From Microbacteriaceae bacterium (GTDB taxonomy: Bacteria > Actinomycetota > Actinomycetes > Actinomycetales > Microbacteriaceae), in contig JAHEGB010000001.1 in the NCBI GenBank assembly GCA_024645175.1, positions 62,001-126,000 on the forward strand: a stretch of 64,000 nt of DNA. Reading direction: 5' to 3'. Below, piece after piece: positions 8,812 through 17,382 of the stretch. Below the pieces are notes generated by a model. The model was not told the origin of the DNA. It searched no databases and saw nothing but the letters and a program-made list of their open reading frames with translations. How positions within the stretch are numbered: position 1 is the first letter of the stretch; every line of letters starts with the position of its first letter. The translations under genes were made by a program, and so were the position numbers.

Positions 8812-10275
8812 TTGTCTGCTGCTAAGACCAAAAACCCGCCGCTGAAGCTTGTAATCGCGTCGGACACGTTTCCGCCTGATATCAACGGCGCTGCTCGTTT
8901 TGCTGAGCGTCTAGCCAGTGGCCTGGTAAGACATGGTCACGATGTGCACATCATCGCACCTGCCTACAGCGCAGAGCACGGCACTTTCATCGAGACTCAC
9001 GACGGTGCCAAAATGACCGTTCACCGCATCAAGAGCTACCGTCTGCTGCAGCACAAAACTCTAAGGTTTGTCTGGCCCTTCACGCTAAGGCGCAAAACCG
9101 ACGAAATTCTAGATCTTGTCTCACCAGACGCCGTGCACATCCAGTCTCACTTGATCATGGGTCGTTACCTAATCAAGAGCGCTAAGCAGCGCGCGATTCG
9201 CCTTGTTGCAACGAACCACATCATGCCCGAGAACCTGATTCGCTACTCAGTGATTATTCCTAAGTGGTTCGAGAAGACCGCAATGAAACTTGCTTGGCGC
9301 GATGCCGGCCGCATTCTGCGACAGGTCGATTTCATTACAACGCCAACCCGTCGAGCTGCCGAGCTTCTTGAGGCAGCAGCTGGGGTTTCTGACGTGCTTG
9401 CAATCTCTTGCGGAATCGAAGCATCAAAGTTTGCCAACGCGACACCGACTAGCAACAAGGTTCCTAGAATTTTGTTTCTCGGAAGACTCGATTACGAGAA
9501 GCACATTCACAATTTGCTTCAGGCCGTTGCCAAACTGCCAGCCTCGCTAAACACCCAGGTTGAAATTGTTGGCGATGGTGGCGAGCGCAAGAGTCTCGAA
9601 GAATTGGCAATCACGCTAGGCATCAAAGACCAAGTGAAGTTTCTTGGCCACATCACCGAAGAAGAGTTGCCTAAGGCTTACGAGCGAGCAACACTCTTCG
9701 CAATGCCTTCGATTGCAGAGCTTCAGTCAATCGCGACAATGGAGGCAATGGCCTCGGGTCGACCTGTGGTTGCCGCTGATGCGATGGCACTTCCGCACCT
9801 AGTGCACGACGGCGATAACGGTTATTTGTTTCCTCCAGACGACGTAGATGCATTTGCAGATCGACTTCTCAAAGTCTTAACCGCAGACAAGAAAGAGCTC
9901 GCTCGCCTAAGCGAGAACTCTCTCTACCTGATTCAGTCGCACGACATCGAACGCACACTGAAGATCTTTGAGGGTCTCTATCGCGGAGACCAAGACGCAG
10001 AGCGCACGTCAGACGACAACCGTGAAGAATACCGCGAGCCAATCGGCCTATTGAATGCTCGTTTGCACGCACAGGTGCTCAAGATGCGCAAGCAGGCAAT
10101 CGCATTGCGCGAGGCATCGCTAAACCTTGTCGACAAGGCCGAGGAGCTTCGAGAAGATGCCGTCAAGCGAGCCAAGAAGGCAAACGCTCGAGTCAAGAAA
10201 ACCGCAGCAAAAACCGCCAAGAAGGCAAAGTCGGCAGTCAAGGATGTTGCCGAGCGCCTCAAGGCAGACGATTAG
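8812..10275 (+). CDS. GT4 glycosyltransferase with lysine-rich C-terminal tail
   Basis: Retaining GT-B glycosyltransferase of family GT4, 487 residues. The N-terminal domain begins with the acceptor-side motif SDTFPPDINGAARFAERLA; the donor domain carries ILFLGRLDYEKHI and the EX7E-like region AELQSIATMEAMASGRPVV. This matches glycolipid or phosphatidylinositol mannosyl/glucosyl transferases, but the exact sugar and acceptor cannot be given. Residues about 410-487 are an unusual helical, Lys/Ala-rich tail (KKTAAKTAKKAKSAVKD) resembling histone-H1-like repeats, perhaps binding acidic membrane lipids. TTG start preceded by GAGGG. Confidence 0.8.
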   Translation: MSAAKTKNPPLKLVIASDTFPPDINGAARFAERLASGLVRHGHDVHIIAPAYSAEHGTFIETHDGAKMTVHRIKSYRLLQHKTLRFVWPFTLRRKTDEILDLVSPDAVHIQSHLIMGRYLIKSAKQRAIRLVATNHIMPENLIRYSVIIPKWFEKTAMKLAWRDAGRILRQVDFITTPTRRAAELLEAAAGVSDVLAISCGIEASKFANATPTSNKVPRILFLGRLDYEKHIHNLLQAVAKLPASLNTQVEIVGDGGERKSLEELAITLGIKDQVKFLGHITEEELPKAYERATLFAMPSIAELQSIATMEAMASGRPVVAADAMALPHLVHDGDNGYLFPPDDVDAFADRLLKVLTADKKELARLSENSLYLIQSHDIERTLKIFEGLYRGDQDAERTSDDNREEYREPIGLLNARLHAQVLKMRKQAIALREASLNLVDKAEELREDAVKRAKKANARVKKTAAKTAKKAKSAVKDVAERLKADD

Positions 10276-10281
10276 TTCACC

Positions 10282-10287
10282 TAGAAT
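10282..10287 (+). promoter_or_regulatory. possible -10 box of the CAT-anticodon tRNA
   Basis: TAGAAT matches the -10 consensus at five of six positions and ends 9 bases before the tRNA. No convincing -35 box is seen upstream within the glycosyltransferase 3' end. Confidence 0.35.
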
Positions 10288-10296
10288 CGTCAAGCG

Positions 10297-10373
10297 GGGG
10301 AGTTAGCTCAGCTGGTTAGAGCAGCGGACTCATAATCCGTCGGTCACGGGTTCAAGTCCCGTACTCCCCACCA
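10297..10373 (+). tRNA. tRNA with CAT anticodon (Met or Ile2)
   Basis: Complete cloverleaf. The acceptor GGGGAGT pairs perfectly with ACTCCCC, the anticodon loop is CTCATAA (CAT at 10331-10333), the T-arm is ACGGG-TTCAAGT-CCCGT, the discriminator is A, and CCA is encoded. It is not the initiator, since position 1 is paired and the anticodon stem lacks three G-C pairs. Whether it is elongator Met or the lysidine-modified Ile2 cannot be settled by eye. Confidence 0.93.
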
Positions 10374-10420
10374 CCGGTTTTTTTGAACGGTCCTTTAGAA
10401 AGCCGCATAACCGCGCCTTT

Positions 10421-10438
10421 CCCGTGCTCCCCACCACC
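10421..10438 (+). repeat. near-duplicate of the tRNA 3' end
   Basis: CCCGTGCTCCCCACCACC repeats the T-stem/acceptor/CCA end of the tRNA just upstream (10358-10375) with a single mismatch in 18 bases. Such a duplicated tRNA 3' end is what an integrase attachment site leaves, but only 45 bases separate the two copies and no integrase is present. Confidence 0.8.
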
Positions 10439-10461
10439 ACATTTAGTAACGGTTTCATAGC

Positions 10462-10475
10462 GGTAAACGCTTTCA
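10462..10475 (+). promoter_or_regulatory. LacI/GalR-type operator candidate upstream of pullulanase
   Basis: GGTAAACGCTTTCA; its complement TGAAAGCGTTTACC fits the cre/LacI-family pattern TGWAARCGYTWNCW at 13 of 14 positions, centred on a CG dinucleotide. Flanking GGTTT and AAACC extend the symmetry. It sits 59 bases before the pullulanase ATG and just upstream of a plausible promoter, so a maltose-type (MalR-like) regulator is likely. Inference from pattern only. Confidence 0.55.
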
Positions 10476-10491
10476 AACCCTCGTTTCACAG

Positions 10492-10520
10492 TTGCCTAGT
10501 TAGACTTGCCAAAGTTCTAT
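10492..10520 (+). promoter_or_regulatory. candidate pullulanase promoter
   Basis: TTGCCT and TTCTAT separated by 17 bases. The predicted transcription start falls a few bases before the ATG at 10535, giving a very short leader. Confidence 0.4.
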
Positions 10521-10534
10521 AGAAACGGATACCA

Positions 10535-13225
10535 ATGAAGCTGTCGACTCTAAATCAGCGTTTTCTTCTCGCATTCTTCGCAGTAATTGCGGTCCTTGCA
10601 TCACAGTTCTCGGCTGCTCCGGCGAAGGCTTTGTCATCTGACAATCTTTCGATCACAGTTCACTATCACCGCACCGCAGGTGACTACGACAACTGGAATC
10701 TCTGGATCTGGAAGAACATGGATACCGGCACCGATGGTGCTGGCTATAGCTTCAACTTCGATGGCGAAGACGCCTACGGAAAGAAAGTAACTTTCACACT
10801 CGACGGCATGAAGTCTTATGACAACGTCGGAATCATCGCTCGCTTGGGCAACTGGTCTAAGAAAGACACCGGCGCAAACTGGCCAAACGGCGGAGACCGT
10901 TTCATCAAGACTTTTGACTCATCTGGAAAAGCCGAAATTTGGTTGGTCGAGGGAGACCAGACCTTATACACGGCTGAACCAAATGTCGGCGCACCAACCC
11001 CAAAAATCAACTCGGCTGTCTTGAATGACTTCAAAGCGGTAACCGTGACTCTAAACAGCGCTTACACGCTCAAGGGCACCCCAACTGAAGATTTCTCAAT
11101 CAAAAACGCAGCGGGAACAGCGCTCACGATTAGCTCAGTAACTTTGCCGGCAGGCAAGAGCTCATCGAACCTCGTCACGCTGAATCTTGCTGCAACTGTC
11201 GACATCTCTTCGGCATACACGGTCAGCCACCCAACCTGGGGTTCGGCATCAGTAACAGTTGGAGCAATCATGGATAGTCAGCCTTTCGCAGATGCATACA
11301 CCTACACTGGTGAAGATCTAGGAAACACCTACACCGCCGCTAAGACAGACTTCAGAGTTTGGGCTCCAACCGCAACGGCAGTTAAGTTGTTGACCTACGT
11401 ATCTGCATCTGCACGCACTGGCACCGAGCTTGCAATGACCAAGTCAGACAAGGGCACCTGGACGGCTACGCTGAACGGTGACCAGCACGGCACGATCTAC
11501 ACCTACCAGGCAACCGTTGGTGGGGTAGCCCGCGAAGCGGTCGACCCATATGTGCGCGCAACCACCATCGAAGGTGATCGCGGCGTCGTAGTTGACCTTG
11601 CAAAGACCAACCCTGAAAAGTGGACTCCTGGTGCATCGAGCAAGCCTGCCTTCAGTGGCAAGCCAACCGATGCAATCGTTTATGAGACCCACGTTCGTGA
11701 CCTTTCTATCGATGCGTACAGCGGCATCCCTGTAGCTCACAAGGGCAAGTTCTTGGCGTTTACTGACTGGAACACCACAACCACTCAGTTGGTCGTGAAT
11801 CCAAAGACCAAGAAGAAGTCAGTCGTAAAGACCAAGAATGTTTCGGGCGTTAGCGCAATCAAAGACACCGGCATCACTCACGTTCAGCTTTTGCCGATCT
11901 ATGACTACGCATCTGTCACAGAAGCGAAGCCTTCGTTCAACTGGGGTTATGACCCTAAGAACTACAACGTGCCTGAGGGTTCTTATGCAACAAAGCCTGC
12001 AGAGCCAACCAACCGAATTGTCGAGCTAAAGACCGCTGTTCAGTCGCTGCACGACAATGGTTTGCGCGTGATTATGGACGTCGTTTACAACCACGTCTAT
12101 GACGCAAGTTCGTTCAGTCAGGAACAGCTCGTTCCTGGTTACTTCTTCAGAACCACCGCCGAAGGCTTCTTGGCCAACGGCACTGGCTGTGGCAACGAAG
12201 TTGCTTCTGAGCGCAGCATGGTTCGCAAGTTCATCGTTGACTCGGTCAAGTACTGGGCAAAGGAATACAACCTCGATGGCTTCCGCTTTGACCTTATGGG
12301 CATCATGGATTACACCACCATGCAGCAGATTCGTTCAGAGCTAAACAAGATTGATCCGACAATCGTTCTTCTCGGTGAAGGCTGGAACATGGGCGAGGTA
12401 CTTCCTGAAGCGCAGCGCGGCAGCCAGATCAATGCCTCAAAGCTTGCCGGAATCTCGATGTTCAACGACCAGATTCGTGATGGTCTGAAAGGTTCAGTGT
12501 TCGATTCGAACGACAAGGGATGGGCAACTGGAAAGACAACCGCAATCGATGCGGTCAAGCCGGGAATTGTCGGAAACATCTTCTTCGACCGTTTCGTGAA
12601 CGGAGCGTGGACGACTCTCGATCCAGGGCAGTCAGTTAACTACGTTGAAGCTCACGACAACCTGACGCTCTTCGACAAGTTGAAAGCAAGCAAGCGTGGA
12701 GCAACCGCAGCACAGCTCGGCAGCTACCACCGTCTAGCAACTTCAGTTATCTTGCTAGCTCAAGGCATGCCATTCATTCAGGCTGGCCAGGAGTTCATGC
12801 GAACCAAGGGTGGCGACGACAACAGTTACAAGTCGAGCGATGCCGTCAACTCTTTGAAGTGGAACTCACGTGCAGCCAACATTGCAACCGTGAACTACTA
12901 CAAGGGCTTGATCGCAATTCGCAAGGCTCACCCGGCCTTCCGTTTGAGCACCGCCGCTGAAGTTCAGGCAAAGTTCAAGTTCTTGAACGTCGCTGAGCCT
13001 TTGATTGCATACTCAATCGATGGAAAGGCAGCGGGCGACAGCTGGAACGACGTAGTCGTGATTCACAACCCAACTGCAACTGCAGCCAAGGTCACCTTGC
13101 CAAGCACTTCAGACTGGCAGGTTGTAGTGCAGGGTTCAAAGGCTTCTTTGACCACGATCACTACCCTGAAGGGCGCAAGCACTGTTTCGGTGCCTGCCCT
13201 CAGCACCCTGGTAGTTCACAACTAG
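10535..13225 (+). CDS. pulA: secreted type I pullulanase
   Basis: Extracellular debranching enzyme that cleaves alpha-1,6 bonds in pullulan, glycogen or starch fragments. Signal peptide at residues 1-33 with cleavage likely after AAPAKA. Then a CBM41-like starch-binding domain (VHYHRTAGDYDNWNLWIW), an Ig-like linker, a CBM48 domain (DFRVWAPTATAVKLL) and the GH13 barrel. Barrel motifs: YNWGYDP-type NWGYDPKNYNVPEGS, region I DVVYNHVYD, nucleophile Asp in GFRFDLMGIMD, acid/base Glu in LLGEGWNMGE, and region IV VEAHDNLTLFDK. Length 896 is normal. The candidate LacI-type operator upstream suggests control by malto-oligosaccharides. A long hairpin follows the stop. Confidence 0.95.
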   Translation: MKLSTLNQRFLLAFFAVIAVLASQFSAAPAKALSSDNLSITVHYHRTAGDYDNWNLWIWKNMDTGTDGAGYSFNFDGEDAYGKKVTFTLDGMKSYDNVGIIARLGNWSKKDTGANWPNGGDRFIKTFDSSGKAEIWLVEGDQTLYTAEPNVGAPTPKINSAVLNDFKAVTVTLNSAYTLKGTPTEDFSIKNAAGTALTISSVTLPAGKSSSNLVTLNLAATVDISSAYTVSHPTWGSASVTVGAIMDSQPFADAYTYTGEDLGNTYTAAKTDFRVWAPTATAVKLLTYVSASARTGTELAMTKSDKGTWTATLNGDQHGTIYTYQATVGGVAREAVDPYVRATTIEGDRGVVVDLAKTNPEKWTPGASSKPAFSGKPTDAIVYETHVRDLSIDAYSGIPVAHKGKFLAFTDWNTTTTQLVVNPKTKKKSVVKTKNVSGVSAIKDTGITHVQLLPIYDYASVTEAKPSFNWGYDPKNYNVPEGSYATKPAEPTNRIVELKTAVQSLHDNGLRVIMDVVYNHVYDASSFSQEQLVPGYFFRTTAEGFLANGTGCGNEVASERSMVRKFIVDSVKYWAKEYNLDGFRFDLMGIMDYTTMQQIRSELNKIDPTIVLLGEGWNMGEVLPEAQRGSQINASKLAGISMFNDQIRDGLKGSVFDSNDKGWATGKTTAIDAVKPGIVGNIFFDRFVNGAWTTLDPGQSVNYVEAHDNLTLFDKLKASKRGATAAQLGSYHRLATSVILLAQGMPFIQAGQEFMRTKGGDDNSYKSSDAVNSLKWNSRAANIATVNYYKGLIAIRKAHPAFRLSTAAEVQAKFKFLNVAEPLIAYSIDGKAAGDSWNDVVVIHNPTATAAKVTLPSTSDWQVVVQGSKASLTTITTLKGASTVSVPALSTLVVHN

Positions 13226-13238
13226 CAGCACTTAGGTT

Positions 13239-13266
13239 CAAAGGCCGGTCGAAAGATCGGCCTTTG
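13239..13266 (+). terminator. hairpin after pullulanase gene
   Basis: CAAAGGCCGGTC-GAAA-GATCGGCCTTTG, a 12-pair stem (one G-T) with a GNRA tetraloop, beginning 13 bases after the stop. There is no T tract after it, so it is a U-poor terminator of the kind common in actinobacteria. Confidence 0.75.
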
Positions 13267-13353
13267 ACATTTAAGCCAGTTCGGGCGTAATCTAATCGCC
13301 TGCCTCGTTTCACAGGTCGTTGGGGAAGACGTACCTAGGTTCTGGAGGCAAAA

Positions 13354-13860
13354 ATGAACGGTATTTCAACCCACGGCATGGTGTTTATTCACTCGGCCCC
13401 GAGGGCTCTGTTGCCACACGTGGAGTGGGCAATTGGCCGCCTGCTAGGTGGCCCGACTGGCATGAGTTGGACTCGCCAGTCTTTGACGAACGCCGAATAT
13501 CGCACTGAATACTGTTGGGCTGCCGACGAGTCTTTTGCTGCGGTTCTCGCCTCAGAGCTGATGGGCTGGGGCTCGCTCAGGTTCGAAATCACGCAGGAGC
13601 AAAGCAACACTCTCGAAGCCTGGCGCTGGGCCTATACGCCCCGTCTGGGGCTATTTCAGGGGCAAATGGACTCCATGGGCAGTGTCTTGGTTAGCGAGCA
13701 CAGAATGCGGGCCATCCTTGCTGAGAACGGCTCAAACATTAGTCAATTGAAGCGTGAGGTTCGCGCTGCATTAGGCGAACCCTGGGATGAAGAGCTCGAA
13801 CCATATCGAGTTGCGGGAGCAGACGCCCCGGTGATCTGGTTGAGATCTGTAGGAAACTAG
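13354..13860 (+). CDS. DUF3145 family protein
   Basis: Actinobacterial protein of unknown function, 168 residues, recognisable as DUF3145 by GMVFIHSAPRALLPHVEWAI near the start, RLGLFQGQMDSMGS in the middle and LGEPWDEELEPYRVAG near the end. The ATG at 13354 is chosen because GGAGG lies 7 bases upstream. No signal peptide or membrane segment. It is a single-gene unit ending 4 bases from the end of the convergent fabF. Adjacency to fatty acid synthesis genes is often seen for this family in actinobacteria, but no function is established. Confidence 0.85.
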   Translation: MNGISTHGMVFIHSAPRALLPHVEWAIGRLLGGPTGMSWTRQSLTNAEYRTEYCWAADESFAAVLASELMGWGSLRFEITQEQSNTLEAWRWAYTPRLGLFQGQMDSMGSVLVSEHRMRAILAENGSNISQLKREVRAALGEPWDEELEPYRVAGADAPVIWLRSVGN

Positions 13861-13864
13861 CGAA

Positions 13865-15103
13865 CTAGTTTGCGCTCTTGAACGCGACTACCGCGTTGTG
13901 ACCGCCAAAGCCGAATGAGTTTGAAATCGCCAAGATTTCACCTTCAGGCAGTTTGCGCGGTGAGGTAACCACGTCTAGTGGAATCTCTGGGTCTTGGTTG
14001 TCCAAGTTGATTGTCGGTGGGGCAGTGCGTTCGTGCAAAGCCAAAACAGTGAAGATTGCTTCGATAGCGCCAGCACCGCCGAGTAGGTGACCGGTTGAAG
14101 ACTTGGTTGCCGAAACGCAAATCTTCTCTAGGTGATCGCCGAAAACTCGCTTTAGTGCTGTGTATTCAGCCACGTCGCCAACCGGAGTTGAAGTCGCGTG
14201 TGCGTTGATGTGAACAACGTCTTCAATGTTTGCGCCTGCCTGCTTTAGGGCCGCGATGACCGCGCGAGCAGCTCCGGTTCCTTCAGGGTCTGGCGCTGTG
14301 ATGTGGTGGGCGTCGCTAGTTACCGCTCCGCCAACCAAGTATGCATAAATCTTTGCGCCGCGTGCCTTTGCGTGCTCTTCGGTCTCGATAACCAAAGCAC
14401 CAGCACCTTCACCCATGACGAAACCATCACGTGCGGTGTCATAAGGGCGGCTTGCTTGAGCAGGGTTTTCGTTGTTGCGAGATACGGCGTGCATTGACGC
14501 GAACGCTGCAATCGGAAGCGGGTGAATCGCTGCTTCGCAGCCACCAGCAACGACAACATCAATGTCGCCACTCTGCAGGCGAGTGATTGCGTTTGCGATT
14601 GCTTCTGTGCTCGATGCACACGCCGATACGGCAGTGCGAACGCCCCCTCGAGCTGCGATGTCCATGCCGATTGCCGCGGCTGGGCCGTTCGGCATAAGCA
14701 TCGGAACAGTCATTGGCAAAACGCGACGAGGTCCGTTTGCGTTCAAGTTGTCATATGCGTCGAGAAGAGTCCAGACGCCGCCGATGCCGGTGGCAAACTC
14801 AACTGCTAGGCGCTCAGGGTCTACGTCTGGAGTGCCGGCGTCTGCCCAAGCCTCTCGCGCTGCGATCAGAGCAAACTGGCTCGATGGGTCAAGGCGCTTG
14901 GTTTCAGGAACCGAGAGCACATCCTTGGCGCTTACTTTTGCCTGACCCGCAAAGGTAACTGGCAAACCGTGCCGGGCAACCCACTCCTGTTCGAGAGTGG
15001 TGATGCCAGACTCACCAGCGAGCAATGCCCGCCAGGTGGTCTGCACGTCGCCACCGAGCGGGGTAGTAGCACCCAGCCCTGTGACAACGAGTTTGCGAGT
15101 CAA
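13865..15103 (-). CDS. fabF: beta-ketoacyl-ACP synthase II
   Basis: Condensing enzyme that elongates acyl-ACP with malonyl-ACP in type II fatty acid synthesis. Cys-His-His triad: Cys in VSACASSTEAI, His in INAHATSTPVGD and His in KSSTGHLLGGAGA. The C-terminal GFGGHNAVVAF motif is present. Length 412 is normal. The start is TTG at 15103 with AAGG upstream, 9 bases after the acpP stop. It is the last gene of the aceE-fasR-fabD-fabH-acpP-fabF series on the minus strand. Confidence 0.96.
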   Translation of the reverse strand: MTRKLVVTGLGATTPLGGDVQTTWRALLAGESGITTLEQEWVARHGLPVTFAGQAKVSAKDVLSVPETKRLDPSSQFALIAAREAWADAGTPDVDPERLAVEFATGIGGVWTLLDAYDNLNANGPRRVLPMTVPMLMPNGPAAAIGMDIAARGGVRTAVSACASSTEAIANAITRLQSGDIDVVVAGGCEAAIHPLPIAAFASMHAVSRNNENPAQASRPYDTARDGFVMGEGAGALVIETEEHAKARGAKIYAYLVGGAVTSDAHHITAPDPEGTGAARAVIAALKQAGANIEDVVHINAHATSTPVGDVAEYTALKRVFGDHLEKICVSATKSSTGHLLGGAGAIEAIFTVLALHERTAPPTINLDNQDPEIPLDVVTSPRKLPEGEILAISNSFGFGGHNAVVAFKSAN

Positions 15104-15112
15104 GCTAATGCC

Positions 15113-15358
15113 TTACTGTGCGTCGGTGATGAAGTTGACTGCGTCGCCAACGGTCTTTAGGTCGGCAACCTTCTCTTCTGGAATGGTTACGCCGAACTTG
15201 CCTTCAGCGTTCATCACGATGGTAAGCATTGAGATCGAGTCGATGTCTAGGTCGTCTACGAATGACTTGTCCATCTGAACCGAGCTGGTGTCGATTCCGG
15301 TCTCTTCGTTAACGATTTCTGCTAGGCCGGCTAGTACTTCGGTCTGCGATAGTGCCAT
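15113..15358 (-). CDS. acpP: acyl carrier protein
   Basis: Acyl carrier protein of 81 residues that carries growing acyl chains on a 4'-phosphopantetheine. The attachment Ser is in DDLDIDSISMLTI, where the usual DSL is DSI, a conservative change also found in other actinobacteria. AAGGAGA lies 7 bases before the ATG, the best ribosome site of this operon, fitting the need for high expression. It sits 40 bases downstream of fabH and 9 bases upstream of fabF. Confidence 0.95.
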   Translation of the reverse strand: MALSQTEVLAGLAEIVNEETGIDTSSVQMDKSFVDDLDIDSISMLTIVMNAEGKFGVTIPEEKVADLKTVGDAVNFITDAQ

Positions 15359-15398
15359 GGGTGATTCTCCTTATTGGGCGATTACGACTGCTCTAATT

Positions 15399-16403
15399 TT
15401 AGGGCAGAACAACTACTTGGGCGGCGAAGGCAAGGCCTGCGCCAAAGCCAATTTGCAAGGCTAATCCGCCAGATTTGACCTCTCCCGATGTGAGCAGGGC
15501 ATCCATGGCTAGAGGCACCGATGCCGCCGAGGTGTTTCCGGTGTAAATGATGTCTCGAGCGATAACTACGCCCTCAGGAACTGCCAATTGCTTAGCCAAT
15601 TCGTCGATGATTCGAATGTTTGCCTGGTGGGTGACGATTGCTGCAAGGTCTTCGGCCTTTACGCCAGCGACTTCGAGTGCTTCTTTGGCAACCTTGACCA
15701 TTTCCCAAACTGCCCACTTGAACACGGTCGCTCCGTCTTGAACCAACGTTGGCCAGCCGGCTTCGCCATCGCGAAGTTCGAGCAGCGACGCGGTCATGCC
15801 AACTGCGCTCCAGTGTGAGCCGTCTGTTCCCCAAACGGTCGGGCTAATGCCAGGTGTGTCGCTCGGGCCGACGATTGCCGCGCCCGCACCATCGGCAAGC
15901 AAGAAGCTAATCGTTCTGTCGGTCGGGTCAATGAAGTCGCTCAACTTTTCGCCACCGACAACCAAGACGTATTTAGCCATGCCAGAACGCACGAGCGCAT
16001 CTGCCTGAGCAATGCCGTAGCAGTAACCAGCGCAAGCGGCAGAAACGTCATAGGCAGGTGCAGGGTTTGCGCCAATTTTGTCTGCGAGCAGAGCAGCGGC
16101 AGATGGAGTTTGGTGTGGGTGAGTGATCGTGCTGAAAATAACGGCACCAATTTCACTTGGATCGATTCCCGCTCGCTTGATTGCGATGTTCGAGGCCTCG
16201 ACGGCCATATCCATGAGGCTTACGTCTTTGCTTGCACGGCGTCGACTGATGATTCCGGTGCGTCGTTGAATCCACTCGTCGCTTGAGTCAATCGGCCCGG
16301 CGATGTCGTCGTTAGTCACGACCAAATCTCCTCGGGCAGCGCCGAGTGCATAGATGCGTGAGAATTTCACTGCCGAATACTGATTAAGGGTTGGTTGACT
16401 CAC
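15399..16403 (-). CDS. fabH: beta-ketoacyl-ACP synthase III
   Basis: Initiates fatty acid synthesis by condensing an acyl-CoA primer with malonyl-ACP. The triad is visible: Cys in DVSAACAGYCYG, His in IVTHQANIRI and Asn in YTGNTSAASVP. Length 334 is normal. The start is GTG (16403) preceded by GAGGACCA. Actinobacterial FabH often prefers branched primers from amino acid breakdown, giving iso/anteiso acids; this is family knowledge and not visible here. It lies 43 bases after fabD. Confidence 0.95.
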   Translation of the reverse strand: MSQPTLNQYSAVKFSRIYALGAARGDLVVTNDDIAGPIDSSDEWIQRRTGIISRRRASKDVSLMDMAVEASNIAIKRAGIDPSEIGAVIFSTITHPHQTPSAAALLADKIGANPAPAYDVSAACAGYCYGIAQADALVRSGMAKYVLVVGGEKLSDFIDPTDRTISFLLADGAGAAIVGPSDTPGISPTVWGTDGSHWSAVGMTASLLELRDGEAGWPTLVQDGATVFKWAVWEMVKVAKEALEVAGVKAEDLAAIVTHQANIRIIDELAKQLAVPEGVVIARDIIYTGNTSAASVPLAMDALLTSGEVKSGGLALQIGFGAGLAFAAQVVVLP

Positions 16404-16446
16404 TGGTCCTCAATTCGTTGATTGCTACAAATCTACCCGTTGCTGC

Positions 16447-17373
16447 TTATCGGTGATTGTTGATAAGTGACAATGCTGCTTCGATATTTTCGGGAGTCTT
16501 CACTGCGACGGCTTCGATGCCCGGCATCGATCGCTTCGCGAGACCAACAAGAGTGCCAGCGGGGGCGACCTCAATTAAGCCCGTGACGCCTGCTTCTAGC
16601 ATGGCTGCCATGCAGAGATCCCAGCGAACCGGGTTTGAAACCTGCTTCACGAGAAGCTCGACAAATTGGGTTCCGCTAGTGATCTCAACACCACCTGCGT
16701 TAGTCCAAAGTTTCGTGACCGGGTCTTTAGGTTCTGTCTGAGTTGCGAAGTCGCTAAGTTCGGCAACCGCTGGCTGCATGTAACGAGTGTGAAAAGCTCC
16801 AGCCACCTGAAGCGGAATCACGCGCGAACCCGCAGGTGCATTTGCCTGCAACTCAGCAATTGCGCTTGCTGCACCAGCCGCAACGATCTGACCACCGCCG
16901 TTGTAATTGGCAGGCTCGAGGTCGAGCGCACGAAGCGACTCTTCAATGACGCTTTGCTCTCCGCCAACAATCGCAGCCATAGATGTGTGCTCGATGGCGG
17001 CGGCGCTTGCCATCGCTTCGCCACGCTTTTTTACGAAGTTGATAGCGGTGGCTGAGTCGAAGACGCCTGAAATGGCAGCTGCTGTGATTTCGCCAACAGA
17101 GTGACCCGCGACTCCTGCAACTCCGGCAGCGTGTGCTCCTGCAGAGCCGAAGAGTGCCGCTGCGGTTGCGATTCCGGCAGAGACAATCAATGGCTGTGCA
17201 ATAGCAGTGTCTCTGATTGTGTCTGCATCGCTCAAGGTGCCGTGCTTGATGAGATCAATGCCCGATGCGCTCTGCATCTGCTCTATTGCTGCTTTGAAGT
17301 CTGGCAGCTCCAACCAAGGAGAGAAGAAGCCTGGTGTTTGAGCGCCCTGGCCTGGGCAAAGTACAACGATCAT
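16447..17373 (-). CDS. fabD: malonyl-CoA:ACP transacylase
   Basis: Transfers malonyl from CoA to ACP to supply the FASII cycle. The N-terminal VVLCPGQGAQTPGF motif, the nucleophile Ser in GHSVGE, the His in GAFHTRYM and the C-terminal GxxVGLAKR region are present. Length 308 is normal. AGGGAG precedes the ATG by 5 bases. It begins 9 bases after the fasR-like gene ends, the order (regulator-fabD-fabH-acpP-fabF) known from Streptomyces. Confidence 0.95.
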   Translation of the reverse strand: MIVVLCPGQGAQTPGFFSPWLELPDFKAAIEQMQSASGIDLIKHGTLSDADTIRDTAIAQPLIVSAGIATAAALFGSAGAHAAGVAGVAGHSVGEITAAAISGVFDSATAINFVKKRGEAMASAAAIEHTSMAAIVGGEQSVIEESLRALDLEPANYNGGGQIVAAGAASAIAELQANAPAGSRVIPLQVAGAFHTRYMQPAVAELSDFATQTEPKDPVTKLWTNAGGVEITSGTQFVELLVKQVSNPVRWDLCMAAMLEAGVTGLIEVAPAGTLVGLAKRSMPGIEAVAVKTPENIEAALSLINNHR

Positions 17374-17382
17374 TTTGTCTCC

